From NCBI GenBank assembly GCA_903935355.1, contig CAIZRK010000016.1:1-64000 (forward strand): DNA of 64,000 nucleotides, in the 5' to 3' direction. Every line of letters begins with the position of its first letter. Position 1 is the first letter of the stretch. The notes under the pieces are model-generated. The model saw only the letters and a list, made by a program, of their open reading frames with translations, was not told the origin of the DNA and made no database searches. Below are positions 10,042 to 22,393 of this stretch, piece by piece. Made by a program: the position numbers and the translations under genes. The DNA is from an uncultured beta proteobacterium (GTDB taxonomy: Bacteria; Pseudomonadota; Gammaproteobacteria; Burkholderiales; Burkholderiaceae).

Positions 10042-13000
10042 GTGAGCGCATTTACCTCCTTTATACGTGGGGTACTCGATAAGCGGGTGATTGTGATCGT
10101 CGGCTCCTTAGTTTTGCTAGGCCTTGGTATGTTTAGTCTCTCCAAGTTGCCTATTCAGCCGTATCCGGGAGTGGCTCCGTTAACTATCCAAGCGATTTCT
10201 CAATGGCCCGGAAGAAGCACCACAGAGGTAGAGCAGCAAGTCACGATTCCGGTTGAGAATGCCTTAGCAGGCATACCTGGCTTGCAAGCTTTTCGTTCCG
10301 TTTCTTTATTTGGCTTATCGGTTGTAACGCTCAAATTTAATGACACTACCGACCCTTTTAAAGCACGACAAATATTTATCTCTAGTTTAGGCAACGTCAT
10401 TTTTCCGCCTGGCGTCACCTCAAGCATTAGCCCAGACTCAGATGCTACTGGCGAAATCATGCGTTATGAAGTGAAGTCAGATTTCGCCTCATCGACTCAA
10501 CTCAAAACCTTACAAAACTACGAGATTTATAAAGAACTAAAGCAAACCCCTGGGGTGGCAGATGTGTCCTCATTTGGCGGCAAGATTCGTCAATATCAAG
10601 TCATTGTTAGCCCAGAAAGCCTACAAGCCAAAGGGGTTACTGTAAACCAATTGATGAGTGCCTTGGCCAATGCTAATAGCAATACTGGCGGTGGCTTAAT
10701 GCCTAGCGGCGAGCAACAATTTGTAGTTCGTGGAGTTGGCTTGCTCAAAAATATTGACGATATCAAGCAAGTGATCGTTACTATTAATAATGGTGTGCCA
10801 ATTCGGATTGGTGATGTAGCTAGGGTAGTTATCGGAAATGCACCGCGTTTAGGCCTTTTTCAATTTAATAACAACCCAGATTCGGTAGAGGGTATTGTGT
10901 ATCTACGTCGTGGAGAAAATGCTACCGAGGTATTGGCTCGCGTGCGCCATACAGTTGAGAATATCAATAAGCAAATTCTTCCGCCTGGGATTGAGGTGCT
11001 GCCTTTCTATGACCGCCAAGTGCTATTAGATATCACTATTGGCACTGTTAAGCACACCTTGTTTTTTGGTATCTCATTAGTGATGGCAGTGCTATTTTTC
11101 TTTTTGGGTAATCTACGAGCTGCCGCCGTGGTAGCTGCTGTTATTCCTTTGGCCTTATGCGTCTCTTTTATTCAGATGCATATTTGGAGTGTGCCAGCCA
11201 ATTTAATTTCTTTAGGGGCGATTGATTTTGGGGTGATTGTAGATTCTGCGGTCATTCTGACAGAGAACGTCATGCGTCACTTAGAGGAGGGCGGTAAGCG
11301 CCTAAATCAAAGTATTATTTTGGCAACAAGTGAAGTTCAGCGCGCCATGATTTATTCCACTGGAATCATTATTGTGGCTTATTCACCCCTGTTCTTTATG
11401 GGTGGCGTAGAAGGCATTATCTTTAAACCCATGGCATTTACGATGGGCTTTGCCTTAATTGCCGCAATGATTCTGAGTCTTACTTTCTTACCGGCGATGA
11501 TCTCATTAGTGTTTGGCGATAATTTGCATCACAAGCCACCCGGATTTATGACTAAGCTTTTGGATGGCTATAAGCCCTTGCTCAGAAAGTGGATGGATCG
11601 TCCATTAACAGTGGTATCTGTGGCGGTCTTTGTTTTGGGTCTTACCCTGCTCAGCGTGACACGTTTGGGAACCGCTTTTTTACCCACCTTAGAAGAAAAT
11701 AACATCTGGTTACGAGTTACTTTGCCCAATACCGTAGATTTGGATTATTCCATCAAGATTGCCGATCAATTAAGGGAAACCTTTATGAAGCAGCCAGAGA
11801 TTGATAAAGTGGCTGCGCAAATTGGACGGCCGGATGATGGTACAGATTCGACTGGTGTATTTAACCAAGAGTACGGACTCTATCTTAAGAGCCCAGATAA
11901 GATGCCAAGTGGTTCAAGTAAAAAAGATTTAATTATGCATCTTGAGGCTGAACTCAATCAGATCCCTGGTATTACTTATAGCTTCTCGCAATATATTCAA
12001 GATAACGTCAACGAGGCTTTATCTGGTGTAAAGGGAGAGAACTCCGTCAAGATTTATGGCACTGATCTTGATGTCTTGGATCAAAAAGCGCATGAAGTAA
12101 TTAAGGAGCTTAAAAAGGTTCGTGGTGTGGCTGACGAAGGCATTCTGAAGGAGTTGGGCCAACCAACATTAAATATTCAGATTGATCGTGAGCGGGCTTC
12201 TCGTTATGGCATTAACGTTAATGACATACAAACAATCGTAGCCAATGCAGTGGGTGGCGCTGCAGTGACTAACTTACTTGAAGATGAGAAAACCTTCGGT
12301 ATCGCCATTCGCTTAAATGAAGGTAGCCGTAATGATGTGGCTGATATTGGGCGATTACTAGTGGACTCGCCAAACGGCTTGGCCATTCCATTGTCAATGG
12401 TCGCCACTGTCCAGCTAACGGATGGGCCATTTTTTATCTATCGTGAGGCTGGTAAGCGTTACATCGCCGTGAAATTTAGCGTGCGTCATCGTGACTTGGG
12501 TAGTGCAGTCGAGGATGCCCAATTTTTGATTGAGAAGAACATTACCTTGCCGCCAAACTATTCCATCAGCTGGGATGGTCAGTTCAATCAAATGAAACAG
12601 GCACAGAAAAAGCTGATGATGATCGTCCCTTTAGCACTGATGGGCATCTTCTTGCTCTTAGTTAGTGCATTTGGTAACTTTAAAGATGCGATTATTGTCA
12701 TGATCAATGTTCCATTTGCTGCGATTGGTGGCGTAATTGCATTGCATCTAGCCGGAGAGACGCTGAGTATTTCTGCTTTCTTTGGTTTTTTATCTTTATT
12801 CGGAATTGCGATTCAGGATGGGGTTATTCTGATATCTTTTATTAATAAGACTGCAGCAACAGAGTATGCGCAAATGAAGGATGTGATGGTGGAAGGTGCT
12901 TCCTTACGAGTTCGGCCAGTACTAATGACCGCAATGCTCTCAGGCCTAGGCCTCTTACCTGCAGCGCTATCCCATTCGATTGGTTCAGAAGCGCAACGTC

Positions 13001-13119
13001 CTTTAGCATTGGTGATTGTTGGTGGTATGGTTACTACTACGATCTTGACTCTCTTGGTATTGCCAGTAATTTATGGTTGGCATCGAGGTCGCTTATTATC
13101 TACACCTGTAAAGGCTTAA
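10042..13119 (+). CDS. Heavy-metal-efflux-type RND permease (CzcA/CusA-like)
   Basis: RND architecture, 1025 aa; TM4-region motif [28 protein letters not shown] start. Confidence 0.92.
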   Translation: MSAFTSFIRGVLDKRVIVIVGSLVLLGLGMFSLSKLPIQPYPGVAPLTIQAISQWPGRSTTEVEQQVTIPVENALAGIPGLQAFRSVSLFGLSVVTLKFNDTTDPFKARQIFISSLGNVIFPPGVTSSISPDSDATGEIMRYEVKSDFASSTQLKTLQNYEIYKELKQTPGVADVSSFGGKIRQYQVIVSPESLQAKGVTVNQLMSALANANSNTGGGLMPSGEQQFVVRGVGLLKNIDDIKQVIVTINNGVPIRIGDVARVVIGNAPRLGLFQFNNNPDSVEGIVYLRRGENATEVLARVRHTVENINKQILPPGIEVLPFYDRQVLLDITIGTVKHTLFFGISLVMAVLFFFLGNLRAAAVVAAVIPLALCVSFIQMHIWSVPANLISLGAIDFGVIVDSAVILTENVMRHLEEGGKRLNQSIILATSEVQRAMIYSTGIIIVAYSPLFFMGGVEGIIFKPMAFTMGFALIAAMILSLTFLPAMISLVFGDNLHHKPPGFMTKLLDGYKPLLRKWMDRPLTVVSVAVFVLGLTLLSVTRLGTAFLPTLEENNIWLRVTLPNTVDLDYSIKIADQLRETFMKQPEIDKVAAQIGRPDDGTDSTGVFNQEYGLYLKSPDKMPSGSSKKDLIMHLEAELNQIPGITYSFSQYIQDNVNEALSGVKGENSVKIYGTDLDVLDQKAHEVIKELKKVRGVADEGILKELGQPTLNIQIDRERASRYGINVNDIQTIVANAVGGAAVTNLLEDEKTFGIAIRLNEGSRNDVADIGRLLVDSPNGLAIPLSMVATVQLTDGPFFIYREAGKRYIAVKFSVRHRDLGSAVEDAQFLIEKNITLPPNYSISWDGQFNQMKQAQKKLMMIVPLALMGIFLLLVSAFGNFKDAIIVMINVPFAAIGGVIALHLAGETLSISAFFGFLSLFGIAIQDGVILISFINKTAATEYAQMKDVMVEGASLRVRPVLMTAMLSGLGLLPAALSHSIGSEAQRPLALVIVGGMVTTTILTLLVLPVIYGWHRGRLLSTPVKA

Positions 13120-13129
13120 GGATTTACGT

Positions 13130-13924
13130 ATGACTAAGACTGTAAAACTACCCCATATCCTGATTTCAAATGATGATGGATATTTAGCACCAGGGCTCTT
13201 GGCTTTGGTTAATGCGATTCGTCCCTTGGGTAGAGTTACCGTGATTGCTCCAGAGCAAAATCATAGCGGAGCCTCAAATTCATTAACACTTTCTAGACCA
13301 CTATCAATTCATCGGGTAGCAGGCGGCGAGCGAGACGGTTTTATGTTCATTAATGGCACGCCAACTGATTGTGTGCACATTGCCATGACTGGTTTCTTAG
13401 ATGAAAAGCCAGACCTTGTAGTCTCGGGGATTAATCAAGGAGAGAATATGGGCGAAGATGTGCTGTATTCAGGCACAGTTGCTGCAGCAGTAGAGGGCGT
13501 TATGTTTGGTGTACCTGGCATTGCCTTTTCTCAAATTGATAAAGGCTGGAATCGGATCGAAGATGCTGCTAAAGCTGCGCATGATGTAGTGGCACAAATG
13601 TTAGTTTCTAAACTGGCACATACTCAAGGCGCTGCTACTTTGCTCAATGTCAATATTCCCAATCGTCCTTACGCTGATTTATACCGTTGGCGCGTAACTC
13701 GCCTAGGTAATCGCCACCATTCTCAACCGGTGGTCGTCCAAAAAAGTCCTCGTGGTGAGCTTATCTATTGGATTGGTGCGGCAGGCGATGCCAAAGATAG
13801 TTCTGAAGGAACTGATTTTCATGCAGTAGAGGAGGGTTGTATTTCTATTACGCCCATGCAATTAGATCTAACCCATCATGCTCGTTTAGCTGCGATGCGC
13901 TCTAATGGCTGGGATCGCGGTTGA
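13130..13924 (+). CDS. surE: 5'/3'-nucleotidase SurE
   Basis: [33 protein letters not shown]. Confidence 0.97.
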   Translation: MTKTVKLPHILISNDDGYLAPGLLALVNAIRPLGRVTVIAPEQNHSGASNSLTLSRPLSIHRVAGGERDGFMFINGTPTDCVHIAMTGFLDEKPDLVVSGINQGENMGEDVLYSGTVAAAVEGVMFGVPGIAFSQIDKGWNRIEDAAKAAHDVVAQMLVSKLAHTQGAATLLNVNIPNRPYADLYRWRVTRLGNRHHSQPVVVQKSPRGELIYWIGAAGDAKDSSEGTDFHAVEEGCISITPMQLDLTHHARLAAMRSNGWDRG

Positions 13925-14577
13925 AACCAGCGGCCGAACGATTTGCTGGTCATCGCCAAGCATTAGCAGCAAAAGTGCTGGCTACTGGGGTAAAGCACCA
14001 TAAAACCTTAGAGGCCATTGCTACCGTACCTCGCCATGCCTTTATGGATGCAGGGATGCATCCTCAAGCTTACGAAGATACCGCCTTACCGATTGGGCAT
14101 TCTCAAACCATCTCCAAACCATCGGTAGTGGCACGTATGATCGAGCTTTTGCATAAGCCCCGTCACAAATTGGGAAAAGTACTAGAGATTGGGACAGGCT
14201 GTGGCTATCAAGCGGCTGTTCTAAGCCTTTTGGCCCAGGAGGTCTACACCATTGAACGAATCCGTCCCTTACATGACATGGCTAGAGCAAAACTTCGGCC
14301 ATTTCGGATTAATAATCTGCGCCTGATTTATGGCGATGGCATTTTAGGCTTACCTCAAGCCGCCCCTTTTGATGGAATTATTCTGGCAGCAGCAGGTTTA
14401 GGTATTCCGGATGCCTTATTAGATCAGCTGGCAATAGGAGGGCGTTTAGTAGCCCCAGTGGCCAAAAATGAAAAAGAGCAGCAGCTCATCATGGTCGAGC
14501 GCATGAGCTCCCAGCGCTACCAAAGAACTGTTCTGGACGAGGTCTTTTTTGTCCCCTTACAATCAGGGGTAGTATGA
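13921..14577 (+). CDS. pcm: Protein-L-isoaspartate O-methyltransferase
   Basis: [28 protein letters not shown]; overlaps surE; TTG start. Confidence 0.95.
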   Translation: MKPAAERFAGHRQALAAKVLATGVKHHKTLEAIATVPRHAFMDAGMHPQAYEDTALPIGHSQTISKPSVVARMIELLHKPRHKLGKVLEIGTGCGYQAAVLSLLAQEVYTIERIRPLHDMARAKLRPFRINNLRLIYGDGILGLPQAAPFDGIILAAAGLGIPDALLDQLAIGGRLVAPVAKNEKEQQLIMVERMSSQRYQRTVLDEVFFVPLQSGVV

Positions 14578-15317
14578 AAAATAAATCCCCGATTTTCTTA
14601 TTAATGCTTGCCCTAGCATTGACCTTCGTTGCCGGTTGCTCCTCTATGCGCACTAAACCGGCTACGGTGGTCGATCGTACTAGTGGGTCGGCAGACTTTA
14701 CGCCACCTGGATACTACCGCGTGAAAAAAGGGGATACCTTAGCCCGTATTGCCTTAGATCACGGACAAGCTCCCCGCGATGTGATTGCTTGGAATAATCT
14801 AGCCAATCCCAACCAAATTGAAATAGGGGATCTGATCTTAGTTAAAGCGCCGGCAGGTGCCAAAGTAGCTCCAAAGCCAGTTAGCAAACCAGTAGCCAAT
14901 ACCGATACCGCTAAACCTGAGACGCCTAAAGTGGAAAGCACGGAGGTCGTCGCAGAGCCAGGTATTCGTTTGGCATGGCCGGCCAAAGGTAAGGTGACAG
15001 ATGACTATAGCGATAAGACTAAAGGGATTGATATTGCTGGTAAGTTAGGCGACCCAATCACAGCAGCAGCGGATGGTAAAGTGGTCTATGCAGGCAATAG
15101 CTTGCGTGCTTATGGCAATTTAGTGATTATTAAACACAATGACACCTACTTAACTGCTTACGCTCATAACCGTAATCTCTTGGTAAAAGAGGGTGACTCG
15201 GTTAAAAAAGGCCAGAAAATTGCCGAGATGGGTGATACCGATACCAATTTTGTAAAACTGCATTTTGAGTTGCGCGTGAATGGCAAACCGGTTAATCCTA
15301 CGCCTTACATTCAGTAA
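14574..15317 (+). CDS. nlpD: LysM + M23 lipoprotein NlpD-like
   Basis: Lipobox VAGC; Lys[16 protein letters not shown]23 [12 protein letters not shown]...[15 protein letters not shown]. Confidence 0.9.
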   Translation: MKNKSPIFLLMLALALTFVAGCSSMRTKPATVVDRTSGSADFTPPGYYRVKKGDTLARIALDHGQAPRDVIAWNNLANPNQIEIGDLILVKAPAGAKVAPKPVSKPVANTDTAKPETPKVESTEVVAEPGIRLAWPAKGKVTDDYSDKTKGIDIAGKLGDPITAAADGKVVYAGNSLRAYGNLVIIKHNDTYLTAYAHNRNLLVKEGDSVKKGQKIAEMGDTDTNFVKLHFELRVNGKPVNPTPYIQ

Positions 15318-15352
15318 AGGTTTTTAAATCTTCGTGGAATCATCAGAGCCCC

Positions 15353-16174
15353 ATGGCAACCGTTCTTGTATTTGATATTGAGACTATTCCTGATGTAGCA
15401 GGCTTGCGACGACTCGAGGATTTTCCACAGTCCATGACTGATGCACAGGTGGCAGAACAAGTGATGGCTGAGCGCTTAGAAAAAACGGGCAGTGAATTTT
15501 TACCCCTCTTTCTTCAAAAGATTTGTGCCATCTCTTGTGTTATTCGTAGAACCACTAAAGAGGGTTCCCCTCAAATTAAAGTGGGCACTTTAGGAAGCTC
15601 AGAAGATGATGAGAAAGTACTCATTCAGACTTTTTTTGAGTTGATCGAGAAATACACCCCTCAATTAGTTTCTTGGAATGGCAGTGGTTTTGATTTGCCA
15701 GTACTGCATTACCGTGCCTTAGCAAACCACGTGCAAGCACCACGTTATTGGGAGATGGGCGAGAGCCAAGAAAATGATAGTCGCGAGTTCAAGTGGAACA
15801 ATTACATCAGTCGTTATCACATGCGTCATTTAGACCTCATGGATCTTTTAGCCAAATTTAACGGTAGAGCTAATGCACCCTTAGATGGACTTGCAAAGTT
15901 GTGCGGCTTTCCGGGAAAGATGGGGATGGACGGCAGTCAAGTCTGGCCAGCTTATCAAGAGGGTAAGATCAATGATATCCGGCGCTATTGCGAAACGGAT
16001 GTAGTCAATACCTATCTGATGTATTGCCGCTTTCAGCTTCTGCGCGGTGGTTTTTCATTAGCTGAATACCAAGAAGAAATTAGCTTTGTCAAAGCCCATC
16101 TAGAAAAAGAAGCTAAAGAGCCAAATGGTGGGCAGTGGCAAGAATACCTTGCGAGATTTGCACCGAATGCCTGA
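15353..16174 (+). CDS. Predicted 3'-5' exonuclease (PolB-like)
   Basis: FDIETIPD, SWNGSGFDLPVLHYRA, CETDVVNTY exonuclease motifs. Confidence 0.9.
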   Translation: MATVLVFDIETIPDVAGLRRLEDFPQSMTDAQVAEQVMAERLEKTGSEFLPLFLQKICAISCVIRRTTKEGSPQIKVGTLGSSEDDEKVLIQTFFELIEKYTPQLVSWNGSGFDLPVLHYRALANHVQAPRYWEMGESQENDSREFKWNNYISRYHMRHLDLMDLLAKFNGRANAPLDGLAKLCGFPGKMGMDGSQVWPAYQEGKINDIRRYCETDVVNTYLMYCRFQLLRGGFSLAEYQEEISFVKAHLEKEAKEPNGGQWQEYLARFAPNA

Positions 16175-17561
16175 TGCGGTTTGGGTAGAGTCTCTCGATT
16201 TAGAAGCACAAGGTATTGCCCACCTAGCTCCCGATGAAAAACAAATCGAGCAAGGGCAGAGCGGGAAAGTCCTGTTCATTAAAGGAGCATTACCTACTGA
16301 GTTAGTCACCTATACCGTCACTCGAGAGCGTGCTCGCTTTGATAAAGCGAAGGTACTCTTGGTGATTAAGAGTGCGGTCTTTCGGTCAAAACCAAAATGC
16401 GAATTTTTTGGAATCTGTGGTGGCTGCTCTATGCAGCATCTAGACATTCGGGCGCAGATTGCTATGAAACAACGAGTGCTTGAGGATGACTTAAAGCATA
16501 TTGCCAAAATTAGCCCTGAGGAAATCTTGCGACCCATGGGTGGACCTACTTGGGAGTATCGCCATCGAGCTCGTTTTAGTGTAGTTAACCGATCAATTAA
16601 AAAAGGCACAGTGTTAGTGGGTTTTCATGAGGCAAAGAGTGGGTATGTTGCCGATATGACAGCGTGCGAGATTGTGCCTAAACAGGTTTCTGAGCTTTTA
16701 CCCAAGTTAAGAAAATTAGTAATGGGCTTGTCAATAGTCGATTTTGTGCCGCAAATTGAATTAGCGGTAGGTGAAGCAGAAGAGCCTTTTTCTGCAGATC
16801 CTAAAAAATCTAGGCCAGTATGCGCACTAGTGTTTAGACACCTTAAGCCTCTAAATCAGCTTGATGAACAATTACTTAAAGACTTTGCTGAGCAACATCA
16901 GGTCTGGATTTGGTTGCAACCCAAGGGAATTGAAACCGTAGCGCCGTTCTACCCGCCTACTGGCAAGCTTTGCTATCGCTTGCCTGAGTTTGAAGTGGAG
17001 ATGCCATTTAAACCTGCAGACTTTACGCAAGTAAACCACATGATGAATCGCTCTTTAGTTAGCAAAGCGATTCGTTTATTAGAAGTAAAGTCCACTGATC
17101 GAGTACTAGATTTGTTTTGTGGCATCGGAAATTTCACCTTAGCACTAGCTAGAAGAGCTAAAAGCGCTCTGGGGATTGAGGGCATGGCCAGCCTGACAAC
17201 TAGAGCAAAAGAAAATGCTGTGCATAATCAATTGGCTGATCGGGCTAATTTCATCCAAAGCAATTTATTTGAAGTGTCTGCAAAGACAATTGCTGATTGG
17301 GGTAAAGCAGAGCGCTGGCTAATGGACCCGCCTCGTGAAGGCGCAATGGAAATCTGTAAAGCACTAGGAGAGCTTCATCTGAGTGATAGCGAACTCTTGC
17401 CGCTACGGATTGTTTATGTATCTTGCAACCCCAAAACCCTAGCAAGGGATACTGAAATACTCTGCCATCACGCTGGCTATACCTTAAAGAGCGCTGGGAT
17501 AGTCAATATGTTCCCTCATACCTCCCATGTTGAGTCGATAGCCGTCTTTGAACGCACTTAA
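16167..17561 (+). CDS. rlmD: 23S rRNA (uracil-5-)-methyltransferase RlmD-like
   Basis: FeS cysteines CEFFGICGGCSMQHL, DLFCGIGNFTLALA, VYVSCNPKTLARD; start within the preceding gene's end. Confidence 0.93.
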   Translation: MPDAVWVESLDLEAQGIAHLAPDEKQIEQGQSGKVLFIKGALPTELVTYTVTRERARFDKAKVLLVIKSAVFRSKPKCEFFGICGGCSMQHLDIRAQIAMKQRVLEDDLKHIAKISPEEILRPMGGPTWEYRHRARFSVVNRSIKKGTVLVGFHEAKSGYVADMTACEIVPKQVSELLPKLRKLVMGLSIVDFVPQIELAVGEAEEPFSADPKKSRPVCALVFRHLKPLNQLDEQLLKDFAEQHQVWIWLQPKGIETVAPFYPPTGKLCYRLPEFEVEMPFKPADFTQVNHMMNRSLVSKAIRLLEVKSTDRVLDLFCGIGNFTLALARRAKSALGIEGMASLTTRAKENAVHNQLADRANFIQSNLFEVSAKTIADWGKAERWLMDPPREGAMEICKALGELHLSDSELLPLRIVYVSCNPKTLARDTEILCHHAGYTLKSAGIVNMFPHTSHVESIAVFERT

Positions 17562-17713
17562 GACATTAAAGCAAGCCAATATGCATCATTAAGGTGCATT
17601 CGATTTCTTTATGGTGCAGGAGCCCTCAAAAGCACGCTGATAGAAGAGTAGATTGAAATTGTGCGATGCAATACAGACCGTACTTTCTTCAATCTGAAAA
17701 TGAGGAGCTTGCT

Positions 17714-17797
17714 ATGAGAACTGCCGATACTGCATCAATTGTCTTGATTTTGTTTGCTGTAGCCTTCGCGGTAGATATGTTTGTATCGCAGGTTTGA
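17714..17797 (+). CDS. Candidate 27-aa single-TM microprotein MRTADTASIVLILFAVAFAVDMFVSQV
   Basis: GAGGAG Shine-Dalgarno immediately upstream of ATG; hydrophobic core; stand-alone in intergenic DNA. Confidence 0.45.
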   Translation: MRTADTASIVLILFAVAFAVDMFVSQV

Positions 17798-17903
17798 GGG
17801 AATGCCAGGATACGCAGCATACTCAATTTGTGAAGGCAAAATAAAACCCTAGCTTTATGTTAAAAAGAGACCTTATCTCTTTTGAATACTGGGTAGGAAC
17901 GCT

Positions 17904-18323
17904 ATGAAAATATTAATTGGTCTTGCATTTGGCCTTGGCATCAACATCGCTGCAAATGCCCAAAACATACCTACCTTAGCAAAAGTCTATTCTGGCAATA
18001 CCGTTGAAACATCTATTAATGCTTCAAAGAAGAATCCCAAGACCCAAACCCACAATGTGCCCGCTACAGTAACGATCATTAAGCAAGAAGGCCCGCATGT
18101 TGAGTTCATCTATAAAAATGCCAATTATCAGGCCTCTGAAATCGGTACTATTTCTGCAGATGGAAAGATGATGCAAGTAGCCTATCAGGGTGGCTCTGGA
18201 AGCTACAGCATCATTGGGAATAAATTGGTGGGCTGTGGATCTGGGCGTGTCCGTGAAGGTGTATTTAGCCAGTGGATTAATTCTTACTATGCGTGGTGTG
18301 ACGAGATGACTGCAACTAAGTAA
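17904..18323 (+). CDS. Secreted hypothetical protein
   Basis: 139 aa, signal peptide MKILIGLAFGLGINIAANAQ. Confidence 0.7.
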   Translation: MKILIGLAFGLGINIAANAQNIPTLAKVYSGNTVETSINASKKNPKTQTHNVPATVTIIKQEGPHVEFIYKNANYQASEIGTISADGKMMQVAYQGGSGSYSIIGNKLVGCGSGRVREGVFSQWINSYYAWCDEMTATK

Positions 18324-18360
18324 CGCACCAAAGCAAAGTAGATCGTAGCCTGAGAAAGAA

Positions 18361-18389
18361 AAAGGCGTCCTAGTAACTAGGACGCCTTT
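18361..18389. terminator. Bidirectional Rho-independent terminator between convergent genes
   Basis: AAAGGCGTCCTAG TAA CTAGGACGCCTTT. Confidence 0.85.
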
Positions 18390-18422
18390 GTTGCATTATG
18401 GCAATGCGAGTTTTTTGTAAAC

Positions 18423-19124
18423 CTAGTCTTTATTACCACCAACGATGCCTAGTAAGGCGAGCAAATTAGTAAAGATGTTGTACACGTCTAGGTAGATAGC
18501 CAAAGTAGCCATAACGTAGTTGGTTTCACCACCGTTAATGACCCGCTGTACATCAACCAAGATGAAGGCGGAGAAGATCCCAATCGCTAGCACCATCACA
18601 GTCAACATCAAGGCTGGCAACTGCAACCAAATGTTTGCCACTGAGGCTACGATCAAAAGCAATACTCCAACCATCAACCATTTACCCATGCCAGCAAAAT
18701 CACTTTTGCTCACTGTAGCAATGGTAGCCATCACAGCAAAAATACTGGCAGTACCACCAAAGGACAGCATGATCAGTGCGGCGCCATTGCTATAACTATT
18801 TAAGGTGTAACCCACTAAACCAGACATCATGATGCCCATAAAGAAGGTAAAGCCTAAAAGCAAAAGCACGCCAATACCCGTTTCTTTATTTTTCTCAATC
18901 GCCCAGAAAAAGCCAAAAGCGATTGCCATAAAGACGATGAAGCCTAGAAATGGGTTGCTTGCCATAAAGTTCAGGCCAAAAGCAACACCGAGCCAAGCAC
19001 CAATGACTGTAGGAATCATGGAGAGTGCCAACAAGGCATAGGTATTACGTAGTACACGATTGCGTACCTGAACTGTGCTGACCGAGCCTGTTTGCCCAAA
19101 GCCGTAAGAGTTAAGATCGCTCAT
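18423..19124 (-). CDS. Bax inhibitor-1/YccA family membrane protein
   Basis: MSDLNSYGFGQTGSV..., 7 TM, typical BI-1 C-terminus; start set at internal Met of the longer ORF. Confidence 0.93.
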   Translation of the reverse strand: MSDLNSYGFGQTGSVSTVQVRNRVLRNTYALLALSMIPTVIGAWLGVAFGLNFMASNPFLGFIVFMAIAFGFFWAIEKNKETGIGVLLLLGFTFFMGIMMSGLVGYTLNSYSNGAALIMLSFGGTASIFAVMATIATVSKSDFAGMGKWLMVGVLLLIVASVANIWLQLPALMLTVMVLAIGIFSAFILVDVQRVINGGETNYVMATLAIYLDVYNIFTNLLALLGIVGGNKD

Positions 19125-19430
19125 ATTGACTCCTTTTTCTAAAGTTGTAACAAGAGCCCACATAGGGCTGTTGACAGTAAGTATAGACAAAATAGGTCAA
19201 TTTCAAGTGCACCCATGAAAAATGCTCAAAAAGACTACCAATCATGGGCTTATGCCCTGTAAATTCAAGGGCTTAGCCACTACTTCAATCAGGGTTAATA
19301 CGGTTAGGCAATGTATAATTCGGGGGTTGTTGTATAGATGGCACGCTATAGGAATCTAGGAAGTACTTTCCAAAGGCCCCAAAAGCTGTCATTTCAACCC
19401 CCACTTTTGAAATTACTACTGGAGTTTTGC

Positions 19431-19856
19431 ATGGCTATTGAACGCACCCTTTCTATTATCAAACCTGATGCTGTAGCTAAAAATGTCATCGGCAAAATTT
19501 ATGACCGTTTTGAATCTGCTGGTTTGAAGATAGCTGCTTCTAGAATGGCACACCTTTCTCAATCTGAAGCTGAGCAGTTCTACTCAGTCCATGCAGAGCG
19601 TCCTTTCTTTAAAGATTTAGTAAGTTTCATGATTTCTGGTCCAGTGATGATTCAAGTTTTGCAGGGTGAAGGCGCTATTGCTAAGAACCGTGACTTAATG
19701 GGTGCTACAGACCCTAAAAAAGCAGATGCTGGCACGATCCGCGCTGATTTTGCGGATAGCATTGATGCTAATGCTGTCCATGGTTCTGATGCTCCTGAAA
19801 CAGCCGCCGTGGAAATCGCTTTCTTTTTCCCTGGCATGAATGTTTTCAATCGTTAA
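19431..19856 (+). CDS. ndk: Nucleoside diphosphate kinase
   Basis: [44 protein letters not shown]. Confidence 0.97.
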   Translation: MAIERTLSIIKPDAVAKNVIGKIYDRFESAGLKIAASRMAHLSQSEAEQFYSVHAERPFFKDLVSFMISGPVMIQVLQGEGAIAKNRDLMGATDPKKADAGTIRADFADSIDANAVHGSDAPETAAVEIAFFFPGMNVFNR

Positions 19857-19890
19857 TTTACAAATCCTATTTAAAGCATAAGTAGGCGCA

Positions 19891-21090
19891 TTGAGCTCCC
19901 CGCGCGTAAATCTCTTAGATTTTGATGCCGACCAAATGGCGGCGTATGTCGCGGGCTTGAACGAAAAGCCCTTTAGGGCTAAGCAACTCCTGCAGTGGAT
20001 ACACCAACGTGGTGTTTCTAATATTAATGACATGAGTGATTTGGCAAAAAGCTTTCGAGCTACTTTGCTAGATAAAGCACAAGTCCTTGCACTTCCTGTA
20101 ATTAAAGATGAGTACGCTAACGACGGCACCCGTAAATGGTTGTTAGATGTTGGCGCTGGTAATGCTGTGGAAACAGTCTTCATTCCTGAAGACGACCGTG
20201 GAACCCTATGTATCTCATCCCAAGCGGGATGTGCGGTGAACTGTCGCTTTTGCTCAACTGGGCGTCAAGGTTTCTCACGTAATCTTACCGCCGGAGAAAT
20301 CATTGGCCAGCTATGGTTTGCTGAGCATTTACTCCGTAATGATCCTTTAGCCGTTCGCCGTATTGAGCAATACCCAACTCCGGGCTGGGAACATACCGGA
20401 CGAGTGATTTCAAATGTGGTGCTGATGGGGATGGGTGAGCCTTTACTCAATTACGATAATGTTGTTACTGCCTTGCGTTTGATGTTAGACGATAAGGCCT
20501 ATGGTTTATCCCGCCGACGCGTCACCGTATCTACCTCTGGTGTCGTGCCAATGATTGATCGTCTGGCACAAGACTGCCCAGTAGCATTAGCAGTATCTTT
20601 GCATGCACCAAACGATGCTTTGCGTGATCAATTAGTACCACTGAATCAAAAATACCCTTTAAAAGAATTACTTGCTGCATGTGAACGCTATTTACCATTT
20701 GCTCCAAGAGATTTTTTAACCTTTGAATATTGCATGCTCGATGGTGTGAATGATTCTGACGCGCAAGCAAAAGAATTAATACGCCTTCTTGCAAACATCA
20801 AGTGCAAAGTAAATCTCATTCCATTTAATCCTTTTCCTGAATCTGGATTAAAGCGTTCACCTCCACAACGTGTCCAAGCGTTTTGCCATATTTTGTTAAA
20901 TGCCGGCATGGTAGCCACGATACGCAAGACGCGCGGTGATGATATTGCCGCTGCTTGTGGTCAATTGGCGGGTGATGTCATTGATCGTACCCGAGTACGT
21001 GAACGCGCTGTGCATGACGCGGACATTATTCCCTCTGCAGAACAGTCTGTTGAGTGGCTTAATAAATTAGATACTCGTTCTGATGAGTAA
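19891..21090 (+). CDS. rlmN: Dual-specificity 23S rRNA/tRNA methyltransferase RlmN
   Basis: Radical [25 protein letters not shown]. Confidence 0.97.
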   Translation: MSSPRVNLLDFDADQMAAYVAGLNEKPFRAKQLLQWIHQRGVSNINDMSDLAKSFRATLLDKAQVLALPVIKDEYANDGTRKWLLDVGAGNAVETVFIPEDDRGTLCISSQAGCAVNCRFCSTGRQGFSRNLTAGEIIGQLWFAEHLLRNDPLAVRRIEQYPTPGWEHTGRVISNVVLMGMGEPLLNYDNVVTALRLMLDDKAYGLSRRRVTVSTSGVVPMIDRLAQDCPVALAVSLHAPNDALRDQLVPLNQKYPLKELLAACERYLPFAPRDFLTFEYCMLDGVNDSDAQAKELIRLLANIKCKVNLIPFNPFPESGLKRSPPQRVQAFCHILLNAGMVATIRKTRGDDIAAACGQLAGDVIDRTRVRERAVHDADIIPSAEQSVEWLNKLDTRSDE

Positions 21091-22351
21091 TTTATCTACC
21101 CATTTAACTCAGTTGCCGCTTGGACCAATCCCTAGGCGGGCGACCCGTCAAGCGACGGTTGTTTGGAAAACCAATGTGATTACGGTTGGTGGAGATGCAC
21201 CAGTTCGGGTTCAGTCGATGACTAATACCGATACTGCTGATGCCATGGGTACTGCTATTCAGGTAAAAGAATTGGCCCGCGCTGGCTCTGAGATGGTACG
21301 AATTACGGTAGATACACCAGCAGCTGCAGCAGCAGTTCCGTATATACGTGAGCAGTTAGATAAGATGGATGTCTTAGTGCCTTTGATTGGTGACTTTCAT
21401 TACAACGGCCACACTTTATTAAGCGACTATCCAGAATGCGCTCAAGCCTTATCTAAATACCGTATTAATCCAGGAAATGTTGGTAAGGGCGCTAAACGCG
21501 ATCCTCAATTTGCGCAGATGATTGAGGCTGCTTGTAAATACGATAAGCCAATTCGGATTGGTGTCAACTGGGGTAGCTTAGATCAAGCGCTTCTAGCTAG
21601 CATCATGGATAGCAATGCTGCTTTGGCGGTACCTAAAACTGCACAAGAGGTAATGATTGAAGCTTTGATTCAGTCGGCCTTGCAGTCTGCAGAAAAAGCA
21701 GTGGAGTTTGGCATGAACCCCAATCAAATCATGCTGTCTTGCAAAGTGAGTAATGTGCAAGATTTAGTGGCCGTTTATCGTGATCTCTCCCGTCGATCAG
21801 ACTATCCCCTACATTTAGGTTTAACCGAAGCAGGGATGGGGAGTAAAGGTATTGTTTCTTCAACAGCTGCGCTGGGGATCTTGCTCCAAGAGGGTATTGG
21901 CGATACTATTCGAGTGTCTTTAACACCAGATCCTGGCGCACCGCGTGAGAATGAAGTGATTGTTGCTCAAGAGATTTTGCAAACTATGGGTTTACGGCAC
22001 TTTACGCCGATGGTGATTGCTTGTCCTGGTTGCGGTCGAACTACCAGTACCACTTTCCAGGAGTTAGCTGCCAATATCCAATCTTATTTGCGTCAACAAA
22101 TGCCCCATTGGAAAAAAACCCATCCTGGCGTGGAAAATATGAATGTTGCTGTCATGGGCTGTATTGTCAATGGCCCTGGAGAAAGTAAGCATGCCAATAT
22201 TGGAATTTCTTTACCTGGAACAGGTGAGGCTCCAGCAGCGCCCGTATTTGTTGACGGCATCAAAGTGAAGACTTTACGTGGTGAGAATATTGCAGAAGAT
22301 TTTCAGGTGATTGTGGATGAATATGTGCGCGTTCATTACTCCCCCAAATAA
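21083..22351 (+). CDS. ispG: (E)-4-hydroxy-3-methylbut-2-enyl-diphosphate synthase
   Basis: [41 protein letters not shown]. Confidence 0.97.
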   Translation: MSNLSTHLTQLPLGPIPRRATRQATVVWKTNVITVGGDAPVRVQSMTNTDTADAMGTAIQVKELARAGSEMVRITVDTPAAAAAVPYIREQLDKMDVLVPLIGDFHYNGHTLLSDYPECAQALSKYRINPGNVGKGAKRDPQFAQMIEAACKYDKPIRIGVNWGSLDQALLASIMDSNAALAVPKTAQEVMIEALIQSALQSAEKAVEFGMNPNQIMLSCKVSNVQDLVAVYRDLSRRSDYPLHLGLTEAGMGSKGIVSSTAALGILLQEGIGDTIRVSLTPDPGAPRENEVIVAQEILQTMGLRHFTPMVIACPGCGRTTSTTFQELAANIQSYLRQQMPHWKKTHPGVENMNVAVMGCIVNGPGESKHANIGISLPGTGEAPAAPVFVDGIKVKTLRGENIAEDFQVIVDEYVRVHYSPK

Positions 22352-22393
22352 TCAACACGAGAAATAAACATCAGAAATCAAGACAAGCAGAAC

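Noticed and set aside
19338-19430. N-terminal extension of the ndk ORF
   Set aside because: Residues before [14 protein letters not shown] are not ndk-like; it is the leader region with its promoter.
19695-20183. 162-aa minus ORF across ndk/rlmN
   Set aside because: Crosses two highly conserved plus-strand genes; no domain or RBS support.
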